DNA of 36,303 nt from Pseudomonas sp. TNT3 (GCF_010095445.2 NZ_WFGV02000057.1:1-36303); one strand, 5' to 3'; positions 7,744-15,598 are shown, numbered from the stretch's first letter. The notes: generated by a model from the sequence alone, not told the origin. Numbers and translations are program-made.

Positions 7744-8583
7744 CTACCGCGTCATTGGACCTTCTTTCTTGTCAGCAGAACGGGCAAAAGGACTCATTGA
7801 ACGTGCAACCTGGGTCGCGGCGTCCAGACCTGCTTTTATTGTTTTATCGAAACCGTTTGTCAGCATGGCCTCGAGGCCCGCGGCGGTGACGCCGCGGTAA
7901 CTGCTCAGCATCTCCAGAAGTTCGTCGACCGAGTGTTCCTTGCCGATCAGCTGGCTGGCTTCCACGACCACGGCATGTGCGGCACGGCGGGCAACATCAG
8001 GCGCCAGGCCTCGGCTCAAGGCGTCTTCACACAGGCTGCGCGCCAGCAACGCGGGGTAGGCAGGCCCGGTTCCGACCAGCGCCGTCAGGTAATTCATCTG
8101 GTGCTCTTCGAAGACTTCATCGGCGCTGCCGAAGGTTTCGAACAGCCGCTGTGCAAACGTTTTTTGCTCGGCGCTGACGTCCGGTGCGGCAAACCACGGC
8201 GTATAGGATTTGCCGATCTCGGCGGCGGCATTGGCCATGGCGCGAATCACCTGGCGGCTACCGGTTTGCTGCATCACCTCGTCCACGGACACGCCGGCCA
8301 TCAGGGAAATCACCAGACTGTTTTGAGCTGCAATCCGTACTTGGGCAAATTGCTCCGGACGTACCGACACAATCACCACCTCACAGCAATCCACCAGCGC
8401 CTGGTTATCCTGCGTGACCGTCACCTGCGGCCACTGGGTCGTCGATAAGGGATGGCGGGCGCTGCGGTTCGACAGGACCAGCGACTCAGGCCGGATCAAC
8501 GACTTTTCGAGCATCGCCAAGGCAATCGAACGGCCAAGCCATCCCGATCCACCGATAATGCCTATCGTGGGTTCTTCAAACAT
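7744..8583 (-). CDS. Pyrroline-5-carboxylate reductase-like NAD(P)H oxidoreductase (divergent ProC paralogue)
   Basis: This 279-residue cytoplasmic protein has a Rossmann start (TIGIIGGSGWLGRSIALAML), the typical P5CR middle (SVRPEQFAQV, LISLMAGVSVDEVMQ, RAMANAAAEIG) and the helical dimerisation domain. The C-terminal signature is changed: canonical ProC has PGGTT before a conserved Gly-Leu, this protein has YRGVTAAGLEAML. The nucleotide loop GGSGWLG also differs from the common GxGNM. It lies 15 nt after tetR and 41 nt before the ProX-like gene, so it is part of the betaine operon. A role reducing a cyclic imine made during N-methylproline or related breakdown is plausible; housekeeping ProC is less likely. 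Confidence 0.8.
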   Translation of the reverse strand: MFEEPTIGIIGGSGWLGRSIALAMLEKSLIRPESLVLSNRSARHPLSTTQWPQVTVTQDNQALVDCCEVVIVSVRPEQFAQVRIAAQNSLVISLMAGVSVDEVMQQTGSRQVIRAMANAAAEIGKSYTPWFAAPDVSAEQKTFAQRLFETFGSADEVFEEHQMNYLTALVGTGPAYPALLARSLCEDALSRGLAPDVARRAAHAVVVEASQLIGKEHSVDELLEMLSSYRGVTAAGLEAMLTNGFDKTIKAGLDAATQVARSMSPFARSADKKEGPMTR

Positions 8584-8598
8584 TTGAACCTGCCTTCG

Positions 8599-9258
8599 TC
8601 AGTCGGAAGTCGCCGGTGACACCTCGTCCATCTCGTAGCCATGGCGGGCGTAGAAGCGTTTCAATTCGCGCTCCAGGGGTTCCTGGCCGGTGAAAATCTT
8701 CACGTATTCGGGAATCCGCCGCATACGTTCCCCGACGTCCTCTCGGGTATTGGTACTGATGTAGCCAATCTGTGTCAGGTAGATCGTTCGAGCCCGCACA
8801 TCGGCGGCGTTGAAGTCGTAGTCGAAGCGCACGAACATGCGGATCAAGGCTTCGCGCCTGGCGATGTCGGCCACCCTGATGTGCTCGGACACTTCAGCGG
8901 ACTGCAAGGCCCAACTGCGCATGGCGAATTCGAACTGTGAATCAAACAGGTCCGGGTTCAGCCAGCAGTCGAAAACGTTGAGCATCGCCTCGGCAATGCT
9001 CTCGGCGTAACACTCGGTCTGGGCCACCAGATTGCCGGTGTTCTTCACCCGCCAACGTTCGATCAACGCACTGAGCAGCTCTTCACGATCCTTGAAAAAC
9101 CAGTAGAAGCTGGTTCTCGACAGCCCGAGTTTTTTCGCCAGCGGCATCACCCGCACGGTGTCCACACCGCACTCGGTGAGGCTTTCGTACGCGGCATCGA
9201 GCCACCCTTCGGGCGACCCTCTCCAGCCTGTGTCCATCACTTTGGTTTGTTCGTTCAT
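8599..9258 (-). CDS. TetR-family transcriptional regulator of the betaine/N-methylproline locus
   Basis: This 219-residue protein has an N-terminal helix-turn-helix at about residues 30-65 (LTECGVDTVRVMPLAKKLGL then SRTSFYWFFKDREELLSALI), the classic TetR pattern, and a C-terminal ligand/dimer domain ending in a charged tail. ATG 9258 follows an AGGATCGAG ribosome-binding region. It is the first gene of the minus-strand operon and is divergent from the flavin demethylase gene. The 135-nt gap carries a perfect 17-bp-arm palindrome overlapping a -35 box, the expected place for its operator. It probably represses both directions until a betaine-derived ligand binds. Confidence 0.88.
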   Translation of the reverse strand: MNEQTKVMDTGWRGSPEGWLDAAYESLTECGVDTVRVMPLAKKLGLSRTSFYWFFKDREELLSALIERWRVKNTGNLVAQTECYAESIAEAMLNVFDCWLNPDLFDSQFEFAMRSWALQSAEVSEHIRVADIARREALIRMFVRFDYDFNAADVRARTIYLTQIGYISTNTREDVGERMRRIPEYVKIFTGQEPLERELKRFYARHGYEMDEVSPATSD

Positions 9259-9296
9259 GGCTCGATCCTAGTCGCTGATCCGACGTCACGCAAGTA

Positions 9297-9339
9297 AAAT
9301 GTACACCTGTGTCCAGCTTGTTGACACAGGTGTACATTT
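9297..9339. promoter_or_regulatory. 43-bp perfect palindrome, probable TetR operator
   Basis: Arms AAATGTACACCTGTGTC (9297-9313) and its exact reverse complement (9323-9339) are separated by 9 nt. Each arm holds a smaller dyad ACACctGTGT / ACACagGTGT, and the two dyads are 21 bp apart, two helical turns. The right arm overlaps the -35 box of the flavin demethylase promoter. A pair of regulator dimers on one DNA face would fit. The operator role is inferred from position and symmetry. Confidence 0.75.
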
Positions 9340-9350
9340 CACCCTAACGT
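9321..9350 (+). promoter_or_regulatory. Putative sigma-70 promoter of the flavin demethylase gene
   Basis: A perfect TTGACA (9321-9326) is followed after 18 nt by TAACGT (9345-9350), a weak -10. The start codon is 43 nt further on. The -35 lies inside the right arm of the palindrome, so bound repressor would block polymerase. The poor -10 keeps confidence moderate. Confidence 0.45.
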
Positions 9351-9393
9351 AATTTCAAACCTGGTCCGCTGTCGCTTCCGGAGAGTCTTGACG

Positions 9394-11430
9394 ATGCTGA
9401 ATGATCCGCTCCTCCAGCCCTATCAGTTGAAGCACCTGACACTGCGCAATCGCATCATGACCACCGCCCACGAACCGGCGTATCCCGTGGACGGCATGCC
9501 CAAGGACCTCTATCGCGCCTACCACGTCGAACGGGCAAAGGCCGGTGTGGCTTTGACCATGACGGCCGGCTCTGCGGCGGTTTCCCGGGACAGCCCACCG
9601 GTGTTCAACAACATCCTCGCCTACAAGGATGAGGTGGTCGGCTGGATGAGGGACCTGACCGACGCCTGCCACGAACATGGCGCGGCGGTGATGATTCAAC
9701 TCACGCACCTGGGTCGCCGCACCCGTTGGGACAAAGGTGACTGGCTGCCTGTGGTGTCGCCGTCGTTCGAGCGCGAGGCGTCTCACCGTTCCTTTCCGAA
9801 GAAGATGGAAGACTGGGACGTGGAGCGCATCATCAAGGACTACGCCGACGCCGCGGAGCGGATGAAATTCGCAGGTCTGGATGGCATCGAACTGCAGGCC
9901 TACGGGCACTTGATGGATCAATTCTGGTCGCCGCTGACCAATGATCTGGATGCGCCGTACGGGGGGTCGATCGACAACCGTCTGCGTTTCACCTTCGACA
10001 TCCTGCGCGCCATTCGCCAGCGCGTCGGCCAGGAATTTATCGTCGGCGTGCGCTACACCGGCGACGAGCAATTGCCCGGCGGACTGACACCCGCGGATGG
10101 CCTGGACATCTCCAGGCGCTTGAAAGACAGCGGCATGGTGGACTTTCTCAACGTCGTCCGGGGGCACATCGACACCGACGCCGGTCTCACTGACCTGATT
10201 CCAATCCAGGGCATGCGCAACTCCCCGCACCTGGATTTCGCCGGAGAAATTCGCGCCGCCACCGACTTCCCGACCTTCCACGCCGCGAAGATTCCCGACG
10301 TGGCCACCGCCCGCCATGCCATCGCCTCGGGCAAGGTCGACATGGTCGGCATGACCCGCGCGCACATGACCGATCCCCATATCGTGCGCAAGATCATCGA
10401 AGGTCGGGAAGAAGATATCCGCCCTTGCGTCGGCGCCAACTATTGCCTCGACCGGATTTACCAGGGCGGCGCAGCTTATTGCATCCACAACGCAGCCACC
10501 GGCCGGGAAACCACCCTGCCCCACGACATTCCAAAGGCAGCAAAGAAGCGCAAAATCGTCATTGTCGGCGCGGGTGTCGCCGGGCTGGAAGCCGCGCGGG
10601 TGGCGGCCGAGCGTGGTCATGAGGTGGTGGTGTTCGAAGCCGCCAACCAGGCGGGCGGACAGGTTCGGCTGACGGCGCAGTCCGAGCGCCGGCGGGAAAT
10701 GATCAGCATCGTCGAATGGCGCATGGCCCAGTGCATGGCGCGGGGTGTCACCTTCCACTTCAACACCTGGGCCGAGGCCAGCACTGTCCACGACGAGAAC
10801 CCAGACGTGGTCATCGTCGCCACCGGCGGCCTGCCCCACACCGAGATTCTCTCGAGCGGCAATGAGCTGGTGGTCTCGACCTGGGACATTATTTCCGGGG
10901 ACGTGAAGCCTGGGCGCAATGTTTTGCTGTTCGATGACGCCGGCGACCACGCCGCACTGCAAGCGGCAGAATTCATCGCCAGGAGCGGCGCAAAGATCGA
11001 GATCATGACGCCGGACCGAACCTTCGCCCCGGAAGTCATGGCGATGAATCTGGTGCCCTACATGCGCTCGCTGCAAGCGCTGGACACGACCTTCACCGTG
11101 ACCTTCCGCCTGCTTTCAGTTGAGCGCGACGGAACAGACCTGCTGGCGACCATCGACAGTGACTATGGCAGTGCGCGCAAGGTTCGACGGGTCGATCAGG
11201 TGGTGATCAACCATGGCACCCGCCCTCTGGACGAGCTGTATTTCGAATTGAAACCCGCCTCCAGCAATGGTGGCGTGGTTGAGCATCACGATTTGATCGT
11301 CGGGAATCCCCAACAGGTCGTGACGCATCCCGAGGGGCGGTTTCAGTTGTTTCGCATTGGTGATGCGGTTGCTGCGCGCAATACCCACGCAGCGATTTAC
11401 GATGCGTTAAGGTTGGTCAAGGATCTATAA
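9394..11430 (+). CDS. FMN/FAD/Fe-S oxidoreductase of the trimethylamine dehydrogenase family, probable N-methylproline demethylase (StcD-like)
   Basis: The 678-residue protein has two parts. Residues ~1-340 are an old-yellow-enzyme-type FMN barrel (LRNRIMTTAHEP, IQLTHLGRR, GIELQAYGHLMDQF, DNRLRFTFDILRAI). An iron-sulfur segment follows at 345-363, and ~385-678 is an NAD(P)H/FAD-binding half starting KIVIVGAGVAGLEAARVAAE. This is the TMADH/2,4-dienoyl-CoA reductase layout. The sequence and neighbours best fit the StcD branch that removes the methyl of N-methylproline in stachydrine catabolism; dimethylglycine or another N-methyl amine is possible. The cysteine motif is C-x5-C-x11-C, with Ala348 where TMADH has its second cluster Cys. 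ATG 9394 was preferred to TTG 9388 for spacing to GGAGAG. No Rieske demethylase is in the window. Confidence 0.82.
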   Translation: MLNDPLLQPYQLKHLTLRNRIMTTAHEPAYPVDGMPKDLYRAYHVERAKAGVALTMTAGSAAVSRDSPPVFNNILAYKDEVVGWMRDLTDACHEHGAAVMIQLTHLGRRTRWDKGDWLPVVSPSFEREASHRSFPKKMEDWDVERIIKDYADAAERMKFAGLDGIELQAYGHLMDQFWSPLTNDLDAPYGGSIDNRLRFTFDILRAIRQRVGQEFIVGVRYTGDEQLPGGLTPADGLDISRRLKDSGMVDFLNVVRGHIDTDAGLTDLIPIQGMRNSPHLDFAGEIRAATDFPTFHAAKIPDVATARHAIASGKVDMVGMTRAHMTDPHIVRKIIEGREEDIRPCVGANYCLDRIYQGGAAYCIHNAATGRETTLPHDIPKAAKKRKIVIVGAGVAGLEAARVAAERGHEVVVFEAANQAGGQVRLTAQSERRREMISIVEWRMAQCMARGVTFHFNTWAEASTVHDENPDVVIVATGGLPHTEILSSGNELVVSTWDIISGDVKPGRNVLLFDDAGDHAALQAAEFIARSGAKIEIMTPDRTFAPEVMAMNLVPYMRSLQALDTTFTVTFRLLSVERDGTDLLATIDSDYGSARKVRRVDQVVINHGTRPLDELYFELKPASSNGGVVEHHDLIVGNPQQVVTHPEGRFQLFRIGDAVAARNTHAAIYDALRLVKDL

Positions 11431-11467
11431 ACGACGAGATTCCTGCAGCAGCTGGGGAAGCCTGCAT

Positions 11468-11581
11468 CCTGTGGCGAGGGGATTTAGCGAAACGTCGCAC
11501 CGCCCCGTTCGGCTGCGCAGCAGTCGTAAAGATTCTGGGGCCGCTGCGCGACCCAACGGGGATAAATCCCCTCGCCACAGG
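11468..11581. repeat. REPIN-type element with perfect 19-bp terminal inverted repeat
   Basis: CCTGTGGCGAGGGGATTTA at 11468-11486 is exactly inverted at 11563-11581. The interior contains the module at 11507-11526 (GTTCGGCTGCGCAGCAGTCG), which recurs in the inverted repeat at 23710-23859. This is the typical build of Pseudomonas REP doublets. Copy number elsewhere cannot be seen from here. Confidence 0.8.
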
Positions 11582-11671
11582 GTTCAGGGTTCAGGGTTCA
11601 GGGTTCAGGGTCCAGGGTTCAGAGTTCAGAGTTCAGAGTTCAGAGTTCAGAGTTCAGAGTTCAGAGTTCAG
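11581..11671. repeat. Heptanucleotide tandem repeat, 13 units
   Basis: Thirteen 7-bp units run without a break: six of the GGTTCAG type (the fifth is GGTCCAG), then seven of AGTTCAG. Two degenerate units (GCTGCAG, GCTGCGC) follow. The array abuts the REPIN and ends about 45 nt before the cupin start codon. A switch from one unit type to the other partway along suggests expansion by slippage from two founders. Confidence 0.92.
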
Positions 11672-11715
11672 GCTGCAGGCTGCGCCAGCTACGAAGACCA
11701 TAGAGGTAAACACCC

Positions 11716-12093
11716 ATGCCAAACAAAGAAACCCCCTCCTGGAAAATCGCCGGCAAAAACGGCGTTCAAGGACCGGTGGCGGGCTCGCAGTACTACTGCG
11801 CCGCCACCGATGACTGGCAGCCCACTACCACGCCAGGGTTCTGGATAAAACCGCTGTTCGAGGACACCTCGCGCGGTGAAAAAACCATGCTGATGAAGGT
11901 CGACCCCGGCGCCCATGCCGCCAGCCATACCCATGAAGGAGAGCTGGAGCAGTTGTTCGTCCTCCAGGGCTCGTTCTTCGATCAGAATCGCACGCTGAAC
12001 GTTGGCGATTACTGTTGCCGTGCCCCCGATGCGGCCCACAGCGCTGGTTCGGTCGACGGCGCCGTATTGATGGTGGTTTACACGCGGCGCTGA
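11716..12093 (+). CDS. Small cupin-domain protein
   Basis: This 125-residue protein is a single cupin barrel. Motif 1 is visible as GAHAASHTHEGELEQLFVLQG (residues ~55-75), with two His and a Glu able to hold a metal, and motif 2 around NVGDYCCRAPDAAHSAG with the last His. This is the ChrR-like/anti-sigma cupin shape. There is no signal peptide. The ATG at 11716 follows AGAGG. It is a lone gene between the repeat array and leuC. Function could be a small dioxygenase, isomerase or ligand-binding protein; the sequence alone does not decide. Confidence 0.85.
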   Translation: MPNKETPSWKIAGKNGVQGPVAGSQYYCAATDDWQPTTTPGFWIKPLFEDTSRGEKTMLMKVDPGAHAASHTHEGELEQLFVLQGSFFDQNRTLNVGDYCCRAPDAAHSAGSVDGAVLMVVYTRR

Positions 12094-12236
12094 GCTGCAC
12101 CCTAAATTGCCATCCTATTATTCACATTACGTGCGCAACGCCTTCACTTAACCGCTCTTGATGCAAGATCTGCGATGAATATGCTGTCAGTACATCGACA
12201 CCGTGATCTCGCATAAGACCAACAAGAGCCCACTCC

Positions 12237-13658
12237 ATGAACAGCCCCAGAACGCTCTATCAAAAGCATATCGACAGCCATACCGTCTGCGCCCTCGACG
12301 ATCAGGGCCATGTGCTGTTGTACATCGATCGTCAGGTCGCCAACGAATACACCAGTCCGCAAGCTTTCAGTGGCATGCGTGAAGCCGGCCGCGCTGTGTG
12401 GCGCCCTGCCGCGACACTGGCCGTGGTCGATCACGTGAACCCGACGACACCCACGCGCATAGCCGCGATGCCCGATGCCGGCGGTGCCCGGCAGGTGTCT
12501 TACTTCGAAGAAAACTGCCGGGATTTCGGTATCGAACTCTTCGACGTCCTCGACAAGCGCCAGGGCATCGAGCATGTCGTGGCCCCCGAGCAGGGTTTTA
12601 TCCTGCCCGGCATGGTAGTGGCCGCCGGTGACAGTCACACCACGACCTATGGCGCATTGGGCGCGTTTGGCTTCGGCATTGGCACGTCGGAAATCGAGCA
12701 TTTGCTGGCCACTCAAACCCTGGTCTACAAGCGCTTGAAGACCCTGCGCGTCACGGTCAGCGGGTTGCTGGGGACTGGGGTCACGTCCAAGGACATCATC
12801 ATGGCGCTGATCGAAAAAATCGGCGCGTCGGGCGCCACGGGTTACGCGATCGAATTCGCCGGGGCGGCGATCGATGACCTCAGTGTCGAAGCCCGAATGA
12901 CCATCTGCAACATGGCCGTGGAAGCGGGAGCTCGGGGTGCATTCATGGCACCGGACGACAAGGTTTTTGCCTACCTGAAAACCAGACCCCGTGCGCCTCA
13001 AGGGGAGATGTGGGATTTGGCCGTCGCGCAATGGCAAGGCCTGCACAGCGATGACGGTGCGGTGTTCGATCGCGAAGTCAGCCTCGATATCGGTGCGCTG
13101 GAACCCATGGTGACCTGGGGCACCAGCCCGGATCAGGCCGCGCCGGTGGGCAGCCATGTACCGGACCCCGCCGAACAGCCGGACCTGATTCTGCGCCAGG
13201 GCATGCAACGGGCGCTGCACTACATGGGCCTGGAGCCCGGCATGCCGCTCAGTGATGTGGTCATCAGCCACGCCTTTATCGGCTCCTGCACCAATGCCCG
13301 CATTGAAGACCTGCGCGACGTTGCACGCGTTGTCCGTGGCAAGCGCGTGGCGGCGCATGTGCGGGCAATGATCGTCCCAGGCTCCACATTGGTCCGTGAC
13401 CAGGCCGAACAGGAAGGCCTGGCCCAGATTTTTCTGGACGCGGGTTTTGAGTGGCGCCAATCGGGCTGTTCGATGTGCCTGGCCATGAACGATGACGTCC
13501 TCGCCCCCGGCGACCGTTGCGCCTCAAGCACTAACCGCAACTTCGAAGGACGCCAGGGGGCCGGTGCGCGCACCCACTTGATGAGCCCGGCGATGGTCGC
13601 AGCCGCCGCCATCACCGGGCACCTGACTGACGTTCGCTCTTTCGCCCTGGAGGCTTGA
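12237..13658 (+). CDS. 3-isopropylmalate dehydratase large subunit-like protein (LeuC paralogue)
   Basis: This 473-residue aconitase-superfamily protein has the three 4Fe-4S ligands: Cys351 in FIGSCTN, and Cys411 and Cys414 in SGCSMC. It also has GDSHTTTYGA, GFGIGTSEIEHLLATQT and the TSPQAF start region of LeuC. With the adjacent LeuD-like subunit it would form a hydro-lyase. Isopropylmalate is the default substrate, but citraconate/citramalate or dimethylmaleate are known for close relatives. No leuA, leuB or asd is nearby and the divergence from E. coli LeuC is clear (for instance VVDHVNPTT for MDHNVST), so it is probably a second, specialised copy. The small-subunit gene starts 3 nt after its stop. 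Confidence 0.88.
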   Translation: MNSPRTLYQKHIDSHTVCALDDQGHVLLYIDRQVANEYTSPQAFSGMREAGRAVWRPAATLAVVDHVNPTTPTRIAAMPDAGGARQVSYFEENCRDFGIELFDVLDKRQGIEHVVAPEQGFILPGMVVAAGDSHTTTYGALGAFGFGIGTSEIEHLLATQTLVYKRLKTLRVTVSGLLGTGVTSKDIIMALIEKIGASGATGYAIEFAGAAIDDLSVEARMTICNMAVEAGARGAFMAPDDKVFAYLKTRPRAPQGEMWDLAVAQWQGLHSDDGAVFDREVSLDIGALEPMVTWGTSPDQAAPVGSHVPDPAEQPDLILRQGMQRALHYMGLEPGMPLSDVVISHAFIGSCTNARIEDLRDVARVVRGKRVAAHVRAMIVPGSTLVRDQAEQEGLAQIFLDAGFEWRQSGCSMCLAMNDDVLAPGDRCASSTNRNFEGRQGAGARTHLMSPAMVAAAAITGHLTDVRSFALEA

Positions 13659-13661
13659 AGC

Positions 13662-14267
13662 ATGCAACCTTTTGACACCGTCAGCGGCAGCGCTGCACCT
13701 TTCCTGGCATCCAACATCGACACCGACGTCATCATGCCCAAGCAATTTCTCAAAGGCATTGATCGCAAGGGCCTGGACCGGGGTTTGTTTTTTGATCTGA
13801 GATTCCTTGAGTCCGGCGCCCCCAACCCTGACTTCATCCTCAACCAACCCGCCTGGCGCGACGCGGCCTTTCTGGTGACAGGCCCCAACTTTGGTTGCGG
13901 ATCAAGCCGCGAGCACGCCGTCTGGGGCTTGAAGCAAATGGGCATCAGGGCCCTGATCGGCACCAGCTTTGCCGGCATTTTCTATGACAACTGCCAGCGA
14001 AACGGCGTGCTCGCGATCGAGATTGGCGAGGCTCAATTGAAGCAGATTGCAGGCGTGATCAGCCATGCACAAACGGCGAAGATCTGCGTCAACCTGCCCG
14101 ACCAAATCATCGAACTGGCGGACGGCACCGTCATCCCGTTCGAGATCGATCAATTGCGCAAACAATCGCTGCTGCTAGGTCTGGATGCCATAGGTGCCAC
14201 GCTGCAGAGGGCCGAACAGATTCAAACTTTCGAAGCCCGGCACCTGGCTCAAAATCCTTGGTTGTGA
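13662..14267 (+). CDS. 3-isopropylmalate dehydratase small subunit-like protein (LeuD paralogue)
   Basis: This 201-residue swivel-domain protein has NIDTDVIMPKQFLK near residue 18, GPNFGCGSSREHAVWGL near residue 75 with the conserved Gly-Ser-Ser-Arg substrate loop, and FAGIFYDNCQRNGVL. Length is normal for LeuD. It begins 3 nt after the LeuC-like gene, after a GGAGG in the end of that gene, so the two subunits are made together. Substrate identity depends on the same question as for the large subunit: leucine biosynthesis or a related hydro-lyase step in organic-acid breakdown. Confidence 0.88.
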   Translation: MQPFDTVSGSAAPFLASNIDTDVIMPKQFLKGIDRKGLDRGLFFDLRFLESGAPNPDFILNQPAWRDAAFLVTGPNFGCGSSREHAVWGLKQMGIRALIGTSFAGIFYDNCQRNGVLAIEIGEAQLKQIAGVISHAQTAKICVNLPDQIIELADGTVIPFEIDQLRKQSLLLGLDAIGATLQRAEQIQTFEARHLAQNPWL

Positions 14268-14303
14268 GGTAGCTGTAAACGCGGTGGCAATCGATCGATC
14301 GAT

Positions 14304-14535
14304 ACTCAACATCATCATCGACTGACACACCGCCATCGCTGGCAAGCCAGCTCCCACAGGGGATTTTTGGTCGGACGCAGATTGTGTGCACGCTGCAGTT
14401 TCCCTGTAGGAGCGAGCCTGCTCGCGATGAGGCCCCTACATTCAACATCACCTTCGCCTGACACACCGCCATCGCGAGCAGGCTCACTCCTACAGGGATG
14501 CGTGGCCGGACGCAGATTGTGTGGCCGCTGCAGTT
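14304..14535. repeat. Two ~97-bp direct repeats carrying REPs, with a third inverted REP between them
   Basis: Copies at about 14304-14400 and 14440-14535 share CTGACACACCGCCATCGC, a REP palindrome and the tail CGGACGCAGATTGTGTG...CGCTGCAGTT. A REP in opposite orientation (CTGTAGGAGCGAGCCTGCTC, 14404-14423) lies between and pairs with the REP at 14468-14495. The block fills the whole gap between leuD and the convergent LysR gene and may act as a bidirectional terminator; no other gene is seen here. Confidence 0.8.
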
Positions 14536-14549
14536 CACTGTAAGGCGAT

Positions 14550-15467
14550 TCACTCAACCGACAGATCGCGAAAGTACTCTTCCAGAAATTCCACGCACAC
14601 CCGCAACTTTGCCGATTGGCTCAGCCGGGTCGGATACACGGCCCAGACGTTGGCGCTCTGGGTGTATTCATGCAGCACCTGCACCAGTCGCCCCTGCTCC
14701 AGCATCGGCTTGACGTCCCACATTGACCGCAACAGCACCCCGCCACCGCTGAGTGCCCATTCCAGGACAATCTCGCCATTGTTGGAAGACAGCGGACCGC
14801 TGACCCGTACCGATTCCTCATGCCCGTCTTTTGTCAGGTTCCAGATACCAAATGCGTTGTTGCGTTCTTTGAGCACCAGGCAATCGTGATCCTTCAAATC
14901 GTCCAGCGACTGCGGCACGCCCCGTCGTTCCAGGTACTGCGGCGTAGCGCACAGTACCCGCCGGTTGCTCACCAGCTTTCGCCCCAGGTGCTGACCTGGC
15001 AGGTCGTCACCCACGCGGATCTCAAGGTCGAACCCTTCGCTGACGAGATCAACCACGCGATCGAACACGTCCAGGCGAATGTCGAGCTTGGGATAGGTCT
15101 GCGACAGCTTGCAGATCGCGGGTGCGACGTGATTACGTCCAAACCCGAAGCTGCTGCTGATGTGTAGCGAGCCGCTGGGTTGGTGCCGCGCTTCGGAGAT
15201 TTCACCGACAAAATCGTCGTAGTCGCCCAGCAGTTTCACTGCCCACACCCGCACCCGCTCACCGTCGTCGGTCAGCGCAATGCGTCGAGTGGTTCGGTGC
15301 AGCAAGCGGGTGGAGAGCGTCGTTTCGAGAACGGAAATGCGTTTACTGATGTACGCCGGCGAGTAGCCCAACTCCTCGGCGGCACTGGCAAAGCCGTTTT
15401 TTCGAATGACGGTGAGGAACACCTTCAAGTCTTCGGGCAAGGGAAATTGATCACGATTCGTGTTCAT
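14550..15467 (-). CDS. LysR-family transcriptional regulator, TtdR-like
   Basis: The protein is 305 residues from ATG 15467. The N-terminal winged helix includes FLTVIRKNGFASAAEELGYS then PAYISKRISVLE. The effector domain closely follows E. coli TtdR (activator of tartrate genes) through GFGRNHVAPAI, IRVGDDLP, CLVLKERNNAFGIWNL, SGPLSSNNGEIVLEWAL and LRVCVEFLEEY. An in-frame ATG at 15515 would add 16 residues but lacks a ribosome-binding site; 15467 has GGAAG upstream. It is divergent from a 2-hydroxycarboxylate symporter gene, so it probably activates that gene in response to malate, tartrate, citrate or citramalate-type acids. The effector is inferred. Confidence 0.85.
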   Translation of the reverse strand: MNTNRDQFPLPEDLKVFLTVIRKNGFASAAEELGYSPAYISKRISVLETTLSTRLLHRTTRRIALTDDGERVRVWAVKLLGDYDDFVGEISEARHQPSGSLHISSSFGFGRNHVAPAICKLSQTYPKLDIRLDVFDRVVDLVSEGFDLEIRVGDDLPGQHLGRKLVSNRRVLCATPQYLERRGVPQSLDDLKDHDCLVLKERNNAFGIWNLTKDGHEESVRVSGPLSSNNGEIVLEWALSGGGVLLRSMWDVKPMLEQGRLVQVLHEYTQSANVWAVYPTRLSQSAKLRVCVEFLEEYFRDLSVE

Positions 15468-15598
15468 ACGCTTCAGACTTCCGCGGTTTATCTCATTATT
15501 TGCGAAGGATACCATCGTTCAACACAAGGGTAAGCCGTGTCCTGGTGAGCCGTGAGTTCCTTCAATCCTCGATAAAAAAAACATGAGGAAGTAGCGAC

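Noticed and set aside
9355..11076. 573-codon open frame on the minus strand
   Set aside because: It is the antisense shadow of the flavin demethylase in GC-rich DNA; His/Gly/Arg-rich translation without recognisable domains.
11471..11848. Open frame across the heptamer array encoding repeated RVQ-type text
   Set aside because: Its length comes from the 7-bp repeat being open in all phases; no ribosome site, and it overlaps the well-supported cupin gene in another frame.
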